Source: Mycolicibacterium litorale
Lineage (GTDB): Bacteria > Actinomycetota > Actinomycetes > Mycobacteriales > Mycobacteriaceae
Assembly (NCBI RefSeq): GCF_010731695.1
Contig: NZ_AP022586.1
Span: 4,836,001 to 4,900,000 of the forward strand
Length of the DNA stretch: 64,000 bases
Direction: 5' to 3'
Shown: piece by piece, positions 45,781-56,497 of the stretch
Numbering within the stretch: position 1 is the first letter of the stretch
How the letters are laid out: the number at the start of each line of letters is the position of its first letter
The notes under the pieces: model-generated
The model's input: only the letters and a program-made list of their open reading frames with translations
What the model was told of the DNA's origin: nothing
Database searches by the model: none
Translations under genes and position numbers: made by a program

Positions 45781-46770
45781 GTGAGCCACAGCTGGGGAAG
45801 ACCGGCGGTCGATACCGGTACGGGCTGGGCCGTCGTCGATGTCGAGACGTCGGGTTTCCGGCCGGGGCAGGCGCGCATCGTCAGCCTGGCCGCACTGGCG
45901 GTGGGGGACGACGGCAACGTCGAGCAGAGCCTGGCGACGCTGCTCAACCCGGGCGTCGATCCCGGGCCCACCCACGTGCACGGGTTGACCGCGCCGATGC
46001 TGGAGGGCGCGCCCGAATTCGGCGACGTCGTCGCCGACCTGGCCGAGCTGCTGCGCGGGCGCACGCTCGTCGCGCACAACGTCGGATTCGACTACTCGTT
46101 CCTGACCGCCGAGGCCGAACTGGTCGGCGCGGAGCTGCCCATCGACTCGGTGATGTGCACTGTGGAACTGGCCCGTCGCCTCGATCTGGGCACCGAGAAC
46201 CTGCGGTTGGAGACGCTCGCCGCGCACTGGGGTGTCTCGCAGCTCAAACCGCACGATGCGCTCGACGACGCGCAGGTGCTCGCCCAGATCCTCAAACCGA
46301 CGCTGGCCCGGGCCCGGGAGCGGCGGGCCTGGCTGCCGACGCGTCCGGTGAGCCGGCGGCGGTGGCCCAACGGCCGGGTGACCCACGACGAGCTGCACCC
46401 GCTGAAGTCGGTGGCCGCGCGGATGCCGTGTCCGTACCTCAACCCGGGCCGCTACGTTCCGGACCGGCCGCTGGTGAAGGGAATGCGGGTCGCGGTGGCG
46501 GCCGAGGTCACCCACACGCACGAGGAACTGATCGAGCGGATGATCACCGCCGGGCTCGCCTACTCCGACACCGTGGACCCGGTGACCTCACTGGTCCTGT
46601 GCAATCAGCCCGACGTCGAACAGGGCAAGGGCTACCAGGCGCACGAGTTCGGGGTGCCGGTGCTCTCCGACGCCGCGTTCATGCGCGCACTCGACCACGT
46701 CGTCGGCGGCACCGGTATCGAGGACTTCTTCGACCCGACGACGGTGGGCGACCAGTTTGCCCTGTTCTGA
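45781..46770 (+). CDS. DEDDh 3'-5' exonuclease with BRCT domain (DnaQ-like)
   Basis: Exonuclease of the DnaQ superfamily, 329 aa (same as Rv3711c). Catalytic residues: D20 and E22 (VVDVETSGF), D104 (HNVGFDYSF), and H158-D163 (HDALDDA), the DEDDh set. The C-terminal half (about 225-310) is BRCT-like (LVKGMRVAVAAEVTHTHEELIERMITAG). It may be an accessory rather than the replicative proofreading subunit, because DnaE1 itself proofreads in mycobacteria. GTG start; another GTG one codon earlier. Diverges from murT. Confidence 0.9.
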   Translation: MSHSWGRPAVDTGTGWAVVDVETSGFRPGQARIVSLAALAVGDDGNVEQSLATLLNPGVDPGPTHVHGLTAPMLEGAPEFGDVVADLAELLRGRTLVAHNVGFDYSFLTAEAELVGAELPIDSVMCTVELARRLDLGTENLRLETLAAHWGVSQLKPHDALDDAQVLAQILKPTLARARERRAWLPTRPVSRRRWPNGRVTHDELHPLKSVAARMPCPYLNPGRYVPDRPLVKGMRVAVAAEVTHTHEELIERMITAGLAYSDTVDPVTSLVLCNQPDVEQGKGYQAHEFGVPVLSDAAFMRALDHVVGGTGIEDFFDPTTVGDQFALF

Positions 46771-46779
46771 CCGCGGTGA

Positions 46780-47265
46780 TCACGACGACGCGTGCGGGAC
46801 GAACCGCCGCGCGACGTCGAGCCACTTGTCCAGCTCCGGCGACGTCTCGTACTCGGAGTCGATCAGGTAGAGGCTCGGCGCCGGGCAACTGGCGCCGATC
46901 TCGACGAGCACGGGCCGCAGCGTCAGTTCGGGCGCGAGCGCATGGGTCGGCGATCCGCCGAGCATGAGCGGGAATGTGGTGACCTGACCCAGTTCGCCCG
47001 CGCCGAACTGGTCGAGGAAGAGTTTCAGCAGACCGGTGTAGGTCGCCTTGAACGTCGGGGAGGCCACCACCAGCGAGTCGGCCGACTTCACGATCTCCTT
47101 GGCGGCGGCCACATTCGGATCACCCCACCCGAGGAGCCCGGCGCCGAGGTCGACGACGTCGATCACGTGCTCGGGCGCCGCGCCGGTCAACTTCTCGGCG
47201 ACCAATTCGGCCGCCGCCCGCGTGCGCGACATCGGCTTTGGATTCCCTACGACTACGACCGTCAT
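46780..47265 (-). CDS. NADPH-dependent FMN reductase family protein
   Basis: Flavodoxin-fold flavin reductase of 161 aa (SsuE/MsuE type). N-terminal VVVVGNPKPMSRTRAAAEL is the FMN-phosphate loop; SPTFKATYTGLLKLFLDQF and LMLGGSPTHAL are family motifs. Upstream on the same strand, after 170 bases, lies a flavin monooxygenase gene pointing the same way; the reductase likely supplies it with reduced FMN (inference). Converges on the exonuclease gene. Confidence 0.88.
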   Translation of the reverse strand: MTVVVVGNPKPMSRTRAAAELVAEKLTGAAPEHVIDVVDLGAGLLGWGDPNVAAAKEIVKSADSLVVASPTFKATYTGLLKLFLDQFGAGELGQVTTFPLMLGGSPTHALAPELTLRPVLVEIGASCPAPSLYLIDSEYETSPELDKWLDVARRFVPHASS

Positions 47266-47436
47266 CTACGCATCCTCCAGTTCGCCGGCAACGACCGGCC
47301 TCATTGTCGCAGTCAACGAGGTCTCCGTTTCCTCGGCCGCCGTTCGCGGTTGACCTGTATTGAGCCGCCCCGGGGCCGGTGGCCGCGGTGGTGACGAAGT
47401 TGCGTAGACGTGGCGCCGGAGCCCGGTCGGCGACAT

Positions 47437-48735
47437 TCAGAACTCGCGCAGGTGGTCGCGCAGCATCTCGGTGGTGTACTCGCTGCGAGTGCGGCCGAGT
47501 TTCTGCAGCGCAGGCACCAGACCGTCGGTGATCTCGGTGACGTAGCGGCGGTTGAGACGCATGACGGGGCTGGTGATCAGGTAGCCGTCACCGCCGACCT
47601 CGTCCATCACGTCGGCCATTTCCTGCGCGACATCGGCCGGGGTGCCGGTGAATTGGACATGGCTGGTCATCCCGCTGCCGGTGACCAGTTCGCGCAGCGT
47701 CTTCTCCTTGCCGCGGCCGACGAAGCTCTCCAGCGATCCCCGCTCACCGTTGGTCCACACCTCGGGCAGTGGCTTGTCGAGATCGAACTGCGAGAAGTCG
47801 ATCTCGGTGATCGAGGAGATCTCGGCCAGCATGTATTCGATGTACAGCGGGTCGGTGAACCATCGCTCACGTTTGGCCAGCGCCTCCTCGGTGGTGTCGG
47901 CGACGATCGGCGACACCAGGTAGAACACCTTGCAGTGCGCGGGATCTCGGCCGTTGGCTTTCATGCGCGCGTGGATGTCGTCGCGGTAGGCCTTCATCTT
48001 CTCGGGGCCGTCGGCGGGCGCGACGATCGTGTCGGCGTGCTGGGCGGCCAGTTCGCGGCCCGGTGGGGAGGCGCCGGCCTGGGCGATGGTGGGTCGGTAC
48101 TGCGGTGACGGCGCGGTGTTCAGCGGACCGCGCGACTTGTAGTACTTGCCCTCGAAGTCGATGGTGCGCACCCGGGTGTGGTCGGCGTAGGTCCCGGTCT
48201 CCTGGTCCCGCACGATCGCGTCGCGGTCCCACGACTCCCACAGCTTGGTGACCAGTTCCAGGTACTCGGTGGCGCGGGCGTACCGTTCGTCGTGCTCGTA
48301 GAGCTTGTCGAGACCGAAATTCTGTGCGGAGCGGTCCTCACCCGAGGTGACGACGTTCCAGCCGAACCGGCCGCGAGCGATGTGGTCGATCGTGCTGCAC
48401 AGCCGGGCCAGCAGGAACGGCGGGTAGAAGCTCGTCGACATGGTGGGCACGACGCCGAGCCGGCTGGTGGCGTTGGCCATCAACACCGCCAGCGGGACCG
48501 GATCGTGTTTCGGGTTCACCCCGTGCTTGAGGTCGTACTCCATGGTGCCGCCGTAGGCCGTCGACACCATGAGCTTGTCCTCGATCAGCACGTAGTCGAA
48601 CTTCGCGCGTTCGAGGTCGCGGGCCATCTCGACGTAGAAGTCGCCGGTGAAGTCGCGGCCACCGTCGCCCCAGGGCCCGTTCCACTCGTCGGCGACGAAG
48701 TTGAGGAACCACGCCAGGTGGAACTTGCCGGCCAT
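47437..48735 (-). CDS. LLM-class flavin-dependent monooxygenase (NtaA/SnaA/DszA family)
   Basis: FMNH2-dependent monooxygenase, 432 aa, of the luciferase-like superfamily; relatives act on nitrilotriacetate, dibenzothiophene sulfone and related compounds. The TIM barrel reads AGKFHLAWFLNFVADEWNG at the start and has WNVVTSG, DTIVAP and the long insert NTAPSPQYRPTIAQAGAS. I start at the ATG with GGGAG eight bases upstream rather than the ATGs five codons earlier. The specific substrate is unknown. Paired with the FMN reductase at 46780. Confidence 0.88.
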   Translation of the reverse strand: MAGKFHLAWFLNFVADEWNGPWGDGGRDFTGDFYVEMARDLERAKFDYVLIEDKLMVSTAYGGTMEYDLKHGVNPKHDPVPLAVLMANATSRLGVVPTMSTSFYPPFLLARLCSTIDHIARGRFGWNVVTSGEDRSAQNFGLDKLYEHDERYARATEYLELVTKLWESWDRDAIVRDQETGTYADHTRVRTIDFEGKYYKSRGPLNTAPSPQYRPTIAQAGASPPGRELAAQHADTIVAPADGPEKMKAYRDDIHARMKANGRDPAHCKVFYLVSPIVADTTEEALAKRERWFTDPLYIEYMLAEISSITEIDFSQFDLDKPLPEVWTNGERGSLESFVGRGKEKTLRELVTGSGMTSHVQFTGTPADVAQEMADVMDEVGGDGYLITSPVMRLNRRYVTEITDGLVPALQKLGRTRSEYTTEMLRDHLREF

Positions 48736-48868
48736 TCGTTCTCCCATCACTGTCTGGTGAGAACAGGCAACCAGTGAGGCGTTACCGGCCGGTGTCGTCG
48801 CAGTACCGCCGATATTGCGCGGGTCCCGGCGGTGACCGCGTCGCCACAGGCCGCCGGGTACAGGATCC
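48736..48868. other. Intergenic region between monooxygenase and HTH operon
   Basis: The divergent gap of about 195 bases between the monooxygenase ATG and the HTH gene. The monooxygenase side is GC-rich; from about 48865 the sequence becomes AT-rich and holds the promoter and operator candidates listed next. I see no small gene. Confidence 0.4.
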
Positions 48869-48874
48869 TATAAT
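48869..48874 (+). promoter_or_regulatory. Consensus -10 box for the HTH operon
   Basis: TATAAT, a perfect sigma-70/SigA -10 hexamer, rare in this GC-rich sequence. It faces the HTH gene and would place a transcript start near 48881. No good TTGACA is 17 bases upstream. Confidence 0.5.
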
Positions 48875-48886
48875 TACCTGAAAAGA

Positions 48887-48906
48887 CCTATCGTTAGCGT
48901 GATAGG
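48887..48906. promoter_or_regulatory. Candidate operator for the HTH regulator
   Basis: Inverted repeat CCTATC (48887-48892) and GATAGG (48901-48906) around an 8-base spacer, just downstream of the -10 box and upstream of the HTH gene. The position fits autorepression. Unproven. Confidence 0.45.
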
Positions 48907-48930
48907 GAGTAATAGAGTAGTTTGACAGCC

Positions 48931-49356
48931 ATGAGCAGCACCATGTACTCCGCCGAACAGGTGGCGGACATCCTGGGACTGCACGTGCGCACCGTGCGTG
49001 GATATGTCCGCGACGGGCGCCTCAAAGCCACGCGGATCGGTAAGCAGTACCGCATCACCGAACGGGATCTGCGAGGGTTCACCGGGGAGACAGCCGACGA
49101 GCCGGCACGCGCTCCCCATGCGCACGTCTCGACCGTCGTGCACATCGACGACGTCGATCGGCTCACGATGGACCGTATCGTCACACACCTCGGCGCTGCG
49201 GCCATCGGTGGTTCCAGCCCGTCGACGCACCTCGATCTCCACTCGAGCTATGACGAATCGGCGTGCAGGCTCACGGTCTTCGCCGTCGGTGACACCGAAT
49301 CAACGGCGGCCGTAGTGAGTCTGATCGGCGCCCTGACACGTCAGCACCGGACATGA
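48931..49356 (+). CDS. Excisionase/MerR-type helix-turn-helix protein
   Basis: A 141-aa protein with an N-terminal HTH_17-type motif (SAEQVADILGLHVRTVRGYVRDGRLKA, then RIGKQYRITERDL) and an uncharacterised C-terminal half with a predicted alpha/beta composition. Such HTH domains occur in excisionases and one-component regulators; no phage genes are nearby, so a regulator is more likely. ATG start; a TTG nine bases upstream is possible. Its stop overlaps the next start by four bases (ATGA). Confidence 0.78.
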   Translation: MSSTMYSAEQVADILGLHVRTVRGYVRDGRLKATRIGKQYRITERDLRGFTGETADEPARAPHAHVSTVVHIDDVDRLTMDRIVTHLGAAAIGGSSPSTHLDLHSSYDESACRLTVFAVGDTESTAAVVSLIGALTRQHRT

Positions 49357-50201
49357 CCGCCGACATCTACCGCTCGACGTCCGGCCGGGACGCGGTCCAG
49401 CGCGCCTATCGGGAGCAGTTGCAGCGCTGGACGATCCCGCTGCGGCACCGCACCGTGGCCACCCGGGAGGGCGGCACCTTCGTCCTGGATTGCGGCCCCA
49501 TCGACGCTCCACCGGTCGTGCTGCTCCACGGTGCAGGGAGCAACAGCGCGATCTGGCAGTCCGATGCGTCGCGCTGGTCGTCGACCCACCGGCTCTACCT
49601 GGTCGACGTCATCGGTGAGCCCGGCCTGAGTGCTCCGTCTCGGCCCGGCCTCGCCTCCGATGCCCATGCGCGGTGGCTCGACGACGTATTCGACGCGCTG
49701 TCGATCGAGTCCGCCGCCATCGTCGGCGTCTCGTTGGGAGGCTGGCTGGCCACCGACTACGCGATCCGCCGACCCGGCCGCGTCGAACGAATAGCGCTGC
49801 GCGCCCCGGGGGGGCATCGGCCGGCAACGCTACGGCGCAGTCCTCGCAGCGCTGGCGCTCACGCCGTTCGGAGACCGCGGGATCCGGCGGGCGCTGCAGA
49901 TCGCGCTCGGACCAGGTGAGATCCCCGGCCCTGTCCTCGACTACATGGTGCTGATCCACCGCAATTACCGGCCGCGCCGCGACACGCTGCCCGTCTTCTC
50001 CGACGACGAACTGAGCGCCATCACCGCCCCGCTTCTCGTGGTGCTGGGTGCCTGCGACCGCATGCTCGATTCACACGACACCGCCGCCCGGGTGACCCGG
50101 CTGCTCCCCGCCGCATCGGTGGACCTGCGTGCCGGAGCGGGTCACGGTCTGCTCGACGACGGCGGCGATCTGCACGCCTTCCTCGGTTACGGCGCGACAT
50201 C

Positions 50202-50205
<4 letters not shown>
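49353..50205 (+). pseudogene. Alpha/beta hydrolase, frameshifted at a G7 run
   Basis: Two fragments of one alpha/beta hydrolase. The first frame (from 49353) contains the oxyanion motif VLLHGAGSNSAIW and nucleophile elbow VGVSLGGW; it breaks after ...RIALRAPGG. The second frame has the acid (GACDRMLD) and catalytic histidine (GAGHGLLDD). The run of seven Gs at 49808-49814 is the break: with six Gs the reading continues GGIGRQRYGAVLAALALTPF and rejoins the second fragment, giving about 283 aa. Either the gene is a recent one-base-insertion pseudogene, or the base is a sequencing error. Start and stop overlap both neighbours (ATGA, GTGA), consistent with an intact operon gene. Confidence 0.85.
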
Positions 50206-52610
<2,405 letters not shown>

Positions 52611-52612
52611 GG

Positions 52613-53260
52613 TCAGACGTGGGAGTCGGGGAACGCGATGACAGACAGGAACCGGATCGGCAGTTCCACCAGGTCGACGGGTCCGTGGGCGCCTTCACCG
52701 TCGATCTGCAGCGAGTCGCCGGGGTGCAGCCGGTACACCGACCGGCTGTGGCTGTAGTCCATGACGCCTTCGAGCATGTAGATGAACTCGGTGCCCGGAT
52801 GCTGGAAGAGCGGGTAGGTCCGGCTCTTCTCCGAGAGCGTCACCTCCAGACACTCCAGGCGCTTGTGCTCACCGCGCAGCGACCCGAGCAGCTGGTAGTC
52901 GTGACCTTCCTTGGTGCCGTTGCGGACGATCCGCGCGCCGGTCCCGGCCTTGACGAACGCCGCAGGCCGCTCGACGTCCGCTCCGCGAAACAGGCTGGTG
53001 ACCGGCACGTCGAACCCCTTGGCCAGCAGCGCCAGCGTCGACAGGCTGCACGACGTCTGGGCGTTCTCGATTTTGCTCATCATGGCCTTGGAGATGCCAA
53101 CCCGGGACGCCATCTCGGCGACGGTCAGACCCTGCTGCTGGCGCAGCTGGCGCACATTGCGTCCGATGGCCGCCTCGAACTCGGTGTCCTCGACGGGTTC
53201 GTGCGGGTCGCGCTCGCGCGCGGTGCCCGACTGGTTGCGGAGAAGCGGGACGTCGGACAC
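52613..53260 (-). CDS. XRE-cupin transcriptional regulator
   Basis: A 215-aa regulator: N-terminal XRE/Cro helix-turn-helix (about 33-87, IGRNVRQLRQQQGLTVAEMASRVGISKAMMSKIENAQTS split into recognisable helices) and C-terminal cupin (about 133-205, HPGTEFIYMLEG, HPGDSLQI). The same architecture as PuuR-type regulators, which sense small amines or amino-acid derivatives. GTG start. It lies at the end of the nitrogen operon, 47 bases after the FAD oxidoreductase gene, and its own upstream region has the GTCTC-N7-GAAAC near-palindrome, so autoregulation is likely. Confidence 0.9.
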   Translation of the reverse strand: MSDVPLLRNQSGTARERDPHEPVEDTEFEAAIGRNVRQLRQQQGLTVAEMASRVGISKAMMSKIENAQTSCSLSTLALLAKGFDVPVTSLFRGADVERPAAFVKAGTGARIVRNGTKEGHDYQLLGSLRGEHKRLECLEVTLSEKSRTYPLFQHPGTEFIYMLEGVMDYSHSRSVYRLHPGDSLQIDGEGAHGPVDLVELPIRFLSVIAFPDSHV

Positions 53261-53282
53261 CTGACCACTCTACTAAGACGTC

Positions 53283-53299
53283 GTCTCCCTGAGGGAAAC
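53283..53299. promoter_or_regulatory. GTCTC-N7-GAAAC site upstream of the XRE-cupin gene
   Basis: GTCTCCCTGAGGGAAAC, a 17-base near-palindrome with seven of eight pairs about a central G, in the 47-base gap upstream of the XRE-cupin gene. The same motif occurs upstream of the ammonium transporter (60172) and in weaker form upstream of the glutamine synthetase-like gene (58757). Confidence 0.55.
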
Positions 53300-53307
53300 G
53301 CAGCGTG

Positions 53308-54495
53308 TCAGCGCATCTCCCCGGCGCCGACGTACGGGTATGGCGTCTTGAGCAGATCGCCCTCGGCGAACCGGGACAACCGGAAGTCGGTCTCGGGGAT
53401 GCGAGGGTCGCCGCTGTGTCCGTCGACGATGAGGTCCGCCACCAACCGGCCGACCGCGGGAGCGATCTTGAACCCGTGGCCACTGAAGCCCGCGGCGATG
53501 ACGAGCCCGTCGAGGTCGGTGCGGGAGATCACCGGGTTCCAGTCGGCGGTGACGTCGTAGCAGCCGGCGTAGCTGCTGGTGATCGAGGCGTCGGGGAAGC
53601 CGGGGAACCGGGTGCCGACCTTGTCGACGGTGACGTCGACGAAGTCGTCGGTGGCGCGGTTGAGGTAGTCGTCCGGGTCGGTGTCCTCGTGGTCGGCCAG
53701 ATCGCTGTTGCCGAACAGCACGGTGCCGTCGGGCTCGGGACGGATGTACTGCAGCGACACCAGATCGGAGAACACCGGCACCGGGCCGAGATCCACGCCC
53801 GGGTCGATCAGCACGATCTGTTCGCGCACCACGCGGATGGGCACGTCGATGCCGTGCTGGGCGAGCAGCGGCCGGGTCCAGGCGCCGGTGGCGACGACGA
53901 CGGTCTCGGCGGAGATCTCGCCGCCGTCGGCGAGCCCCACCCCGGTGACGCGGTCGCCGTCGGTGAGCAGGCTCTGCACCGCCGTGCCCTGCCGCACACG
54001 CACCCCCGCGGCGCGCGCGGCGACCGCGAACGCCTGGGCGGTTCGATACGCGTCGCCGTAGCCACCGCGCGGCTCCCAACCGAACGCGGCGAACGGCTCC
54101 AGATCGGCGAACGGCCACATCTTCGCGACCTCGCCGGCGTCGATCTCCTCGGTCTGCACCCCGACCGCGCGCTGCGCGGCGAGGCTGCAGCGCATCGCCG
54201 CGGCGTTCTGTGCGCCCACCCCGACGACGTAACCCGTCTGGCGGAAGCCGATATCGGTGCCGAAGATCTCCTCGGCTTTCTCGAAGACCTCGAGTCCGGC
54301 CGCGGCCATCGCGGCCAGCGAGGTGACCCCGTAGTGGCAGCGCACGATGCCGCTCGACTTGCCGGTCATCCCGGAGCCGACGGTGTGCCGTTCCGCGACA
54401 ACCACATTCGTCACGCCCCGATCGGCCAGCGCCCAGGCGGCCGCGGCGCCTTCCAGGCCGCCGCCGACGATGACGACGTCGGCTGTCTCGCTCAT
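53308..54495 (-). CDS. FAD-dependent amine oxidoreductase (DAO family)
   Basis: FAD enzyme of the D-amino-acid oxidase/sarcosine oxidase-beta superfamily, 395 aa. The dinucleotide motif is VVIVGGGLEGAAAAWALADRG at the N-terminus; ERHTVGSGMTGKSSGIVR is the sarcosine-oxidase-like substrate segment and FSGHGFKIAPAVG the C-terminal FAD motif. Its start overlaps the preceding glutamate synthase-like gene (ATGA-type, 54495 shared). In context it would oxidise an N-methyl or other secondary amine, possibly N-methylglutamate (inference). It is a single-subunit form; no extra subunits of sarcosine oxidase or N-methylglutamate dehydrogenase are encoded here. Confidence 0.87.
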   Translation of the reverse strand: MSETADVVIVGGGLEGAAAAWALADRGVTNVVVAERHTVGSGMTGKSSGIVRCHYGVTSLAAMAAAGLEVFEKAEEIFGTDIGFRQTGYVVGVGAQNAAAMRCSLAAQRAVGVQTEEIDAGEVAKMWPFADLEPFAAFGWEPRGGYGDAYRTAQAFAVAARAAGVRVRQGTAVQSLLTDGDRVTGVGLADGGEISAETVVVATGAWTRPLLAQHGIDVPIRVVREQIVLIDPGVDLGPVPVFSDLVSLQYIRPEPDGTVLFGNSDLADHEDTDPDDYLNRATDDFVDVTVDKVGTRFPGFPDASITSSYAGCYDVTADWNPVISRTDLDGLVIAAGFSGHGFKIAPAVGRLVADLIVDGHSGDPRIPETDFRLSRFAEGDLLKTPYPYVGAGEMR

Positions 54496-55811
54496 CAGAA
54501 CCCCGCTCCGGGAATCCAGTTCGTGCCGGCCAGCGGGATGCGGGCCATCGCCGCGGCCTCGATCGTGACGGCCACCAGATCCTCGGGTTCGAGGTGGCAG
54601 ACATGGGCCTTACCGCACGCGCGGGCGATGGTCTGCGCCTCCATCGTCAGCACCCGCAGGTAGTTGGCCAGTCGCCTGCCCGCCTCCACCGGATCGAGGC
54701 GGGCGGCCAGTTCCGGGTCCTGCGTGGTGATGCCGGCCGGATCGCGGCCGTCCTGGAAGTCGTCGTAACACCCTGCGGCGCTGCCGATCTTCTCGTACTC
54801 GGCGGCGTGGCGCGGATGGTTGTCACCAAGGGCGATCAGCGCGGCGGTGCCGATCGCGACCGCGTCGGCGCCCAGCGCGAGTGCCTTGGCGACGTCGGCG
54901 CCGGTGCGGATGCCGCCCGACACGATGAGCTGCACACCCTTGCGGTGCACCCCCAGTTCCTGCAACGCCTGCACGGCCTGCGGAATCGCCGCCAGCGTCG
55001 GGACGCCGACGTGTTCGATGAACACCTCCTGGGTGGCGGCGGTGCCGCCCTGCATCCCATCGACGACCACGACGTCGGCGCCGGCGTGCACCGCGAGTTT
55101 GACGTCGTAGTAGGTGCGGGTGGCGCCGACCTTGACGTAGATCGGCTTCTCCCAGTCGGTGAGCTCACGCAGTTCGTTGATCTTGATGGTGAGATCGTCC
55201 GGTCCCGTCCAGTCCGGGTGCCGGCACGCCGAGCGCTGGTCGATGCCCTGCGGCAGCGTGCGCATCGACGCGACCCGCTCGGAGATCTTCTGGCCCAGCA
55301 ACATTCCGCCGCCACCCGGTTTGGCGCCCTGTCCGAGCACCACCTCGATCGCATCGGCCTTGCGCAGGTCGTCAGGGTTCATGCCGTAGCGCGACGGCAG
55401 GTACTGGTACACCAGGTGCTTGCTCTGCCCGCGCTCCTCCGGCGTCATGCCACCGTCGCCGGTGGTGGTCGAGGTGCCGACCTCGCTGGCGCCGCGGCCC
55501 AGCGCCTCCTTGGCCTGACCGGACAGCGCACCGAACGACATCCCCGCGATGGTGACCGGGATATCGAGGTGCAGTGGGTATTTCGCGTGGCGGTCACCCA
55601 GCACGACGTCGGTCGCGCACTTCTCGCGATAGCCCTCCAGCGGGTAGCGCGACATCGATGCGCCGAGGAACAGCAGATCGTCGAAGTGCGGCAGCGCACG
55701 CTTGGCGCCCCAGCCGCGGATGTCGTAGATACCGGTCTCGGCCGCCCGCTGGATGCCCGCGATGGTGGCACGGTCGAAGGTCGCGGATTCGCGCAGGCCC
55801 CAGGTGCTCAT
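54495..55811 (-). CDS. FMN-binding glutamate synthase domain protein (GlxD/MgsC type)
   Basis: Stand-alone FMN/synthase domain of GOGAT, 438 aa, a TIM-barrel with MSFGALSGQAKEALGRGA, TTTGDGGMTPEER, VVDGMQGGTAATQE and RTGADVAKALALGADAV. In classical GOGAT a 3Fe-4S cluster follows, but here the corresponding segment is GCYDDFQDGRDPAGITTQDPE with the usual second and third cysteines missing. Works with the GXGXG and glutaminase subunits encoded just upstream, as in GlxBCD and N-methylglutamate synthase. ATG overlaps the upstream stop by one base. Confidence 0.9.
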   Translation of the reverse strand: MSTWGLRESATFDRATIAGIQRAAETGIYDIRGWGAKRALPHFDDLLFLGASMSRYPLEGYREKCATDVVLGDRHAKYPLHLDIPVTIAGMSFGALSGQAKEALGRGASEVGTSTTTGDGGMTPEERGQSKHLVYQYLPSRYGMNPDDLRKADAIEVVLGQGAKPGGGGMLLGQKISERVASMRTLPQGIDQRSACRHPDWTGPDDLTIKINELRELTDWEKPIYVKVGATRTYYDVKLAVHAGADVVVVDGMQGGTAATQEVFIEHVGVPTLAAIPQAVQALQELGVHRKGVQLIVSGGIRTGADVAKALALGADAVAIGTAALIALGDNHPRHAAEYEKIGSAAGCYDDFQDGRDPAGITTQDPELAARLDPVEAGRRLANYLRVLTMEAQTIARACGKAHVCHLEPEDLVAVTIEAAAMARIPLAGTNWIPGAGF

Positions 55812-56497
55812 CAGTAACTCCCTGTGTTGTCGACGTGGAAGTGGTAGAGCTCGCGGGCGGAGCCGTAGCGGGTGTACGCCGCGGTGTCATCGTCCTCGAA
55901 ACCGGCGGCCTTGAGCAGCCGCCCGAGTTCCTCGTGGTGTTCGGCGCGCATCTCCTTGGCCACGCAGTCCGCGCCGAGCGAGGCAACCGAGCCGCGAACG
56001 TAGAGGCGCGCCTCGTAGATCGAGTCGCCGAGCGCCTCACCGGCGTCCCCGCGCACCACGAGCCGGCCGGCCTGGGCCATGAACGCGCTCATGTGGCCGA
56101 TGTCGCCGCCGACGACGATGTCGACACCCTTCATCGAGATACCGCACCGGGCAGCGGCATTGCCCTCGATCACCAGCAGCCCGCCGTGGCCGGTGGCGCC
56201 CGCGGACTGCGACGCGTTGCCCTTGACCCACACGGTTCCGCTCATCATGTTCTCGGCCACACCGGTGCCGGCGTTGCCGTCGATGACCACCTCGGCCTGC
56301 TGGTTCATTCCGGCCGCGTAGTAGCCGACGTGACCCTCGACCGTCACACGGACGGGGGCGTTGAGCCCGACGGCGACGTTGTGCGCACCGTCGGGATGCC
56401 GGATCACGACGTCCCCGGCGATGTCACCGGCGTGCAGCGCGGCATTGACGTCGCGCAGCTTGGTCGTGTGGAGGTCGAATGTCAGCGCGGCTGTCAT
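55811..56497 (-). CDS. GXGXG beta-helix glutamate synthase subunit (GlxC/MgsB type)
   Basis: About 228 aa, the stand-alone C-terminal beta-helix domain of glutamate synthase. The repeated GxxGxxxGxG pattern is clear (VTVEGHVGYYAAGMNQ, VIDGNAGTGVAENMMSGTV, VIEGNAAARCGISMKG). Function is structural, part of the ammonia channel between glutaminase and FMN domains. I chose the ATG overlapping the glutaminase stop by four bases; an ATG nine bases upstream (MEEM) is possible. Confidence 0.9.
   Translation of the reverse strand: MTAALTFDLHTTKLRDVNAALHAGDIAGDVVIRHPDGAHNVAVGLNAPVRVTVEGHVGYYAAGMNQQAEVVIDGNAGTGVAENMMSGTVWVKGNASQSAGATGHGGLLVIEGNAAARCGISMKGVDIVVGGDIGHMSAFMAQAGRLVVRGDAGEALGDSIYEARLYVRGSVASLGADCVAKEMRAEHHEELGRLLKAAGFEDDDTAAYTRYGSARELYHFHVDNTGSY

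Noticed and set aside
48931..49356. Excisionase gene of a prophage
   Set aside because: No integrase, structural or lysis genes nearby; the flanks are conserved chromosomal genes such as leuA.
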